From: Hygrophila difformis
Lineage: Eukaryota; Streptophyta; Magnoliopsida; Lamiales; Acanthaceae
Assembly: GCA_030278955.1 (NCBI GenBank)
Contig: JAOANR010000006.1
Location: forward strand, 24,559,763 to 24,623,762
Length of the DNA stretch: 64,000 nucleotides
Reading direction: 5' to 3'
This document shows, piece after piece, positions 59,835 through 64,000 of the stretch. A program made the position numbers and the translations under genes. Each line of letters opens with the position of its first letter. The first letter of the stretch is position 1. The notes under the pieces were generated by a model. That model ran no database searches and was not told where the DNA came from. It saw nothing but the letters and a program-made list of their open reading frames with translations.

Positions 59835-60112
59835 ATGTTTTCTAAGTCTCACAACTGCGAAAGTACGATCACGACCCAACGTACGTCCTCCACATGAACA
59901 ATAATTTTTGTTGAAGATCTCACTTCTGAAGAGAAGCCCCTTCGGATCATCGACAATAAGGAGCGAAAAATGAGGAAGAAGACGACATCCCTAGTTAGAG
60001 TTATTTGGTCGAATCATGGCATTGAAGAGCAAACTTGGGAAATGGAAACTGAGATGTAACAAAAGTATCAAGAACTCTTCCCCGAAGACGACGTAGTTAT
60101 GAGGGCATAACT
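59835..60112 (+). pseudogene. Chromovirus pol 3' end with chromodomain, fragment
   Basis: VSQLRKYDHDPTYVLHM is followed, after a one-base shift at a T5 run, by VEDLTSEEKPLRIIDNKERK and the chromodomain core RVIWSNHGIEEQTWEMETEM. A TAA (60057) interrupts, then QKYQELFPEDD continues in the same frame. The chromodomain at the end of integrase directs insertion to particular chromatin. Everything from gag to the integrase core is missing. Confidence 0.85.
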
Positions 60113-60120
60113 AGAATTCT

Positions 60121-60133
60121 AAGTGGGGGATAG
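60121..60133 (+). other. Polypurine tract before a 3' LTR start
   Basis: AAGTGGGGGATAG is followed directly by TGTAATACCCC (60134 on), the expected junction of a Gypsy polypurine tract and 3' LTR. The LTR that starts here does not resemble the LTR at 55789 beyond its first ten bases. Confidence 0.7.
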
Positions 60134-60323
60134 TGTAATACCCCAATATACAATACCACGCCGTTCTCAACATGATACAATTTTATTTTGCCATGTTTTG
60201 GTGGTTGTTACATAACTCACTTTTAAAGACCGAAATATTGACTACCTTGTTGAAGAGTAACAAACTCTTCACATTTGGATTTTTTTTTAGGCTGAGTGGG
60301 TAAAATTGTTACCTCGGACTCAT
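60134..60323 (+). repeat. Start of a chromovirus 3' LTR, truncated or rearranged
   Basis: It begins TGTAATACCCCAATATACAA. No TGTTACA end is found before minus-strand gag sequence begins, so the right limit is arbitrary. Confidence 0.45.
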
Positions 60324-60533
60324 TTAAAATTCCTTCAACATAACTTGGCGGTCTTGTTGTGACCTATACCAAGTATTCGCTATTATTTTTAGGAAGAATG
60401 TAGCTACTCTCATCTTACGTTCTTCAGGGCATTCTACTGCCTCGAGTAGCTTTTCGAAAGACATAATCCACCATTCTAGTTTAGTTGAGTTCTGTTGGAC
60501 CTTATATTGAGGTGATTGAAATTTATTAACCAT
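60324..60533 (-). pseudogene. Gypsy gag fragment
   Basis: The minus strand encodes KLEWWIMSFEKLLEAVECPE and RKMRVATFFLKIIANTWYRS, matching the start of the retrotransposon gag domain (W...LE..F....C.EE.K...A...L...A..W). It lies downstream, on minus, of the primer-binding site at 61449-61460 and probably belongs to that element. Confidence 0.65.
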
Positions 60534-61448
60534 TTCGATATAATCTCCCTAACTTTCTCATTTCTCCACTTGTTTTTTTGAACCACTGCTTCAAGAGTGA
60601 GACGTAACTACCCTATCTTGCTAAAGTTCGTTTTTACCAGCCAAGCTGAAGTTAATAACTTCCTAGTAATAGTCTAGAGGTTAGTGAGTCAGAAAAGATA
60701 GATCACACATCTTTGGTACTCAAAAGAAATAGACGAACCGCATAATCATCGGTATTTTCATTGACTAGCCAGAACCAACGCACGATAATAGAATTTCAAA
60801 ACCTAATGCAATTTTTTTTTTAAAACTCATTAAGTTTTTCAGCAGGATATTAGCAGGTTTCTAGAACATCTTGTTCCTTTAGGGTTCTCTACCCTGATGT
60901 ATCAATTTCTAGCTATATGTCTAACTTTTCCATACCGTAGCATTCCCAACTTTCAGAGCATTGCCACGAGAGATGTTGTTGACCTCAGTTCTCACACTGT
61001 GGTGGAAGAAGTTTACAAAGAATTTTTTTTTTTTTTACTATATCATTTTTCTCGCAAAGAATGGATTATATCCTCATGTTCGATTATCAAGCCTTCTGGA
61101 CATAGAGCTCTCTATGCTATAATCTTTCTATTTCTTTCTTCTTATAAGTCATCCCCTCTTGGGCTCCTTTTGTAAAATATTGTACTTCGATTAAGATCTC
61201 TTAAATTATTTATCTCTCATCTAGCAACCAATATTGCCATTGATACCATGCAATTAAAAAATATAATAACTATACGAACTGTGCCTAATGCAAGTGCGAT
61301 GTGTCCCATCCCAAAATAAGTTAAAACTTTCCTAAGCTGCAAGAAGTACATTTTTTATAAAAAAAAAAAAACAAAAGTCCAAAAGGATTTTGACTCAAAA
61401 AAATAAAGATTTTGACTCCAAAAAGATTTTTGTTTTTTTTTTACCAAT
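60534..61448 (-). other. Leader of the minus-strand Gypsy remnant
   Basis: This lies between the primer-binding site and the gag fragment; no intact frame is seen. A T-rich run near 61021-61040 is notable. Confidence 0.4.
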
Positions 61449-61460
61449 GCTCTGATACCA
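61449..61460 (-). other. Primer-binding site of the minus-strand Gypsy remnant
   Basis: The minus strand reads TGGTATCAGAGC, three bases from the LTR end TGTTACA. Confidence 0.85.
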
Positions 61461-61463
61461 CCT

Positions 61464-62700
61464 TGTAACACCCCCCGTTTTCCATGCTCAGCTTTGCAGC
61501 GGAAGTTACCAACGGAACCCGGGGTTGTTACCGCCACGCCTCCCAATTAAGCTCGCAGTTGCCTTGCATTTGCTAACTTAATCGAAAAGCGCTAAGGCTA
61601 ATTTTAAATTCAAGTCTAAATATACTTTAAACTGATTTATTATTTCAAGAAATATACTTTAAAATATTAAAATGCAGTTTTGTAAAATATGGCGATTAGG
61701 ACTTGCCGGCGCTAAAATAGTTTTTCATATTAACTAAAGTAAAAAAAATAAAATAAAACTTTTTCTAACTAATTTATAAAAGCACGATTAACTAAGTTTA
61801 AAAGAATATATTTAATTTGGAAAAGCCAGATTTTACAAAATATGATTGCTATGATTTACTATTCAAAAGACAAGTTTATGGCGAATAAAAATAATTTAAA
61901 ATAACCAGTTAAAAGTGATGCTGACACCCATGCCCGTGCCTGTGCCTCTTAGAATAATCCACATATGTCAAATCCTGTAAAAAGGGGTAAGTATACTTTA
62001 TCAGCACACCGGCTGAGTAAATAAATTTTTGTCCCTTGGACAAAAATAACTAAATGTGACTCAATAGTAAATGACATGTCAAACCGTTTGCAATAATTCA
62101 ATCCACATGTAGCTCGACTATGATGCCTACACCCGGGGTATCTCATAGGACCTAGCATGCCCTCATAATGACCGAAGTCAAAATATGAGTACACAAGGAT
62201 GGCCCTACCTTGCGATCTAGAAAACGACCGTGAGACCCTTGGTCAAACACAATCCTGTTCATGGGGATCCCTTGAATAACCCATGAAATATCTCACGAAG
62301 ATATCCACCTCTGGGGTATATCTCGCATAATAACAATTCAATACTCACATGCCATACACTGAAATTTAATCTTTCACATGCATGGCCTAGCCCAAAATAT
62401 TTAAACACATGATGGGACATAACCTCTGCATAAATCACTTGCATGAATAAACACTAGAATTATTAAAACACAAAGGAATTTAGACATGCAAAAATACTTT
62501 TGGGACAAAGCCCGCAGAATAAAAATTTACTTACAAGTTCTTCCGATGATAGCTACTATATACCCTCGATGCTACGCACTAGAGAAGCTGCTTACACAAT
62601 GTTGTATGCTCGAAAATTTGTTCTCTTGAATCGATGTTCGGAATGGAGATATGAAGCCCCGTATTTATAGGGCTCTGGATGTGAGTTTTCTTAATTTTTT
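61464..62700 (-). repeat. LTR of a minus-strand Gypsy element, outer end not found
   Basis: The inner end is TGTAACACCCCCC on plus (GGGGTGTTACA on minus). A TATA box on minus lies at 62663-62669 (CCCTATAAATACGGGG), so the transcript start should be near 62630. I could not locate the TGTAAC start of this LTR on minus, so 62700 is a minimum. Confidence 0.65.
62663..62669 (-). promoter_or_regulatory. TATA box of the minus-strand LTR
   Basis: The minus strand reads GCCCTATAAATACGGGGC, in the direction of the primer-binding site and gag fragment. Confidence 0.55.
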
Positions 62701-64000
62701 AAATTAGGTCCTATACGTAGGTTTGCCACTCACCTTAGCTACTATATATTTGCCACTCACCTTAGCTACAATATTTGCATGGAGCACACATATGTGCATG
62801 GTGTCCGTCTACTATCCTCGTGTACCTCTTGTGTCATCAGGCAATTAATTACTTGCCAACCTGCATATATATAGTGTATCGGTACTATTCTTTTATTGGA
62901 GCTATACTAAATTCCCATGCTAACATTATTATTGTTGTTATTATTATTATTATTATATTTTTTTTTGTCTAGACTTCATATACTAGTCTTATTGGCATTT
63001 TATTGAGCTGAAATGGTTTATTATTCTGCTTTGGTTAGTTGTACCACTTAAATCGTTACTTAATATCTTACATAAAAAATAAGAGAAAAATCTTCTATAG
63101 ATGATAAGGTTCAAACTCAGAATCTATGGAATAGGAGCATGGCGTTACTACATGTATGACTCTAATGGTTTTATGTTAAAAAATAAAATTAACTATATTT
63201 AATATAAAAGTTGTTAGAAAAAAAATACCTAACTGTATTCACCCTTATTTGATAAAATATTTTCCCTTGGAAAATATACTTGTTAAATTACTTTTCCCTC
63301 GGAAAATAATTATGTATCGTTAGATATTACTCTTGGAAAATAATCCATTTCTTTCATACAAATTTCCATCCTGAAAATAATAATTTATTCTCAATAGTGT
63401 ACGTATACAATATTATGGAAGATAAAATCAAAGCTATGTACTTCCCATTTGTTAATTCATAATGGACATCAACACTATTAGTATTATCATTAAATTGTTT
63501 AATCACTTTAGAAAGTTTCTCAAGTCATGATTAATTAATTGATTTGCTAATCATTTTTCCAAGTTCAAATTCCTACTTTTCATTGCCAACCTACGTGTGA
63601 TGGCCATTTCTTCTCCTTCTTATTATTTTTACTATTGCAACTCCTGGTGTTACCATTATTTTATATGCTTAAGGAATGGTTATCAATTCTCCTAATCTAT
63701 TATAGTTGAGCTGAATTGGTTCATTGCACTATATATTTAATTTAGTTGTTTTGCTTCATAACTTAGGATCTATGGAATAGAAGTCTAGTATTACTACCAA
63801 TAGGGTATTGATGATTTTATATTAAATAAATTAACTATACTTAATACAAAAGTTGTTAGAAAATAATGCCTTATTTATACTATAATATACATTTTAATTT
63901 GATAAACAAAGGAAAATTATATTTTTCTTATTTTAAATTATTTTTCCTTTGAAAATAATTCATTTTCTTTCAAATGATCTCTATCCTGGAAAAATATTAA
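62701..64000. repeat. AT-rich DNA with a diverged tandem duplication of about 0.7 kb
   Basis: Blocks around 63000-63390 recur in order at 63705-64000: GAGCTGAAATGGTTTATT / GAGCTGAATTGGTTCATT, ATCTATGGAATAG(G/A)AG, ATAAAAGTTGTTAGAAAA / ACAAAAGTTGTTAGAAAA and the CTTGGAAAAT-type words. An (ATT)n run lies at 62930-62957. No gene is seen. Part of the block (minus strand GAGTTTGAACCTTATC near 63100-63115) resembles a SINE box B, weakly. Confidence 0.55.

Overview
This window is nuclear DNA of a flowering plant, probably a eudicot. It is AT-rich, has GT-AG introns of 75 to several hundred bases, TATATAA-type promoters, and a dense layer of plant transposable elements. Only one ordinary host gene is intact: a 12-exon GH127/DUF1680 glycoside hydrolase on the minus strand (6231-10177). 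A second tandem copy directly downstream (4161-4908) has been cut in exon 2 by a Ty1/Copia element. That element runs off the left edge of the window and keeps an uninterrupted gag-pol frame.

Layout. 1-4160: Copia element on the minus strand (open polyprotein, primer-binding site, 653-bp LTR). 4161-10320: GH127 pair. 10321-19904: gene-free AT-rich DNA with a Helitron-like element (11988-15866, repeated 5' end and a canonical 3' hairpin plus CTAG), several copies of one 263-267 bp Stowaway-like MITE, and a minisatellite with higher-order structure (17440-18140). 19914-27147: complete Mutator-like element (MULE) with a 9-bp target duplication. It carries a plant mobile domain (PMD) gene on plus and a MULE/SWIM/OTU-type transposase gene on minus, plus three clusters of GGCC-cored hairpins. 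27495-40086: complete Ty3/Gypsy element of the Tat type (two RNase H regions) with degenerate gag-pol on minus and an antisense accessory gene on plus that also has a PMD, followed by a second antisense transcription unit. 40087-42872: gag relic and another MITE. 42891-46959: 5'-truncated L1-type LINE on minus inside an 18-bp target duplication. 47909-55587: nearly full-length L1-type LINE on plus with RRM-containing ORF1, ORF2 and a poly(A) tail. 55789-60135: rearranged chromovirus on plus with a 2.46-kb LTR, leader, tandem repeat and chromodomain end. 60324-62700: remains of another Gypsy element on minus. 62700-64000: AT-rich DNA with a diverged tandem duplication.

Main points. Two unrelated elements lying about 350 bp apart (the MULE and the Tat element) both carry PMD genes. 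The MULE contains clustered hairpins not explained by any coding function. Many frame breaks in the LINE, the MULE and the chromovirus fall at homopolymer runs, so some apparent pseudogenisation may be assembly error. All coordinates, splice sites and translations were derived by reading the sequence; no database search was run.
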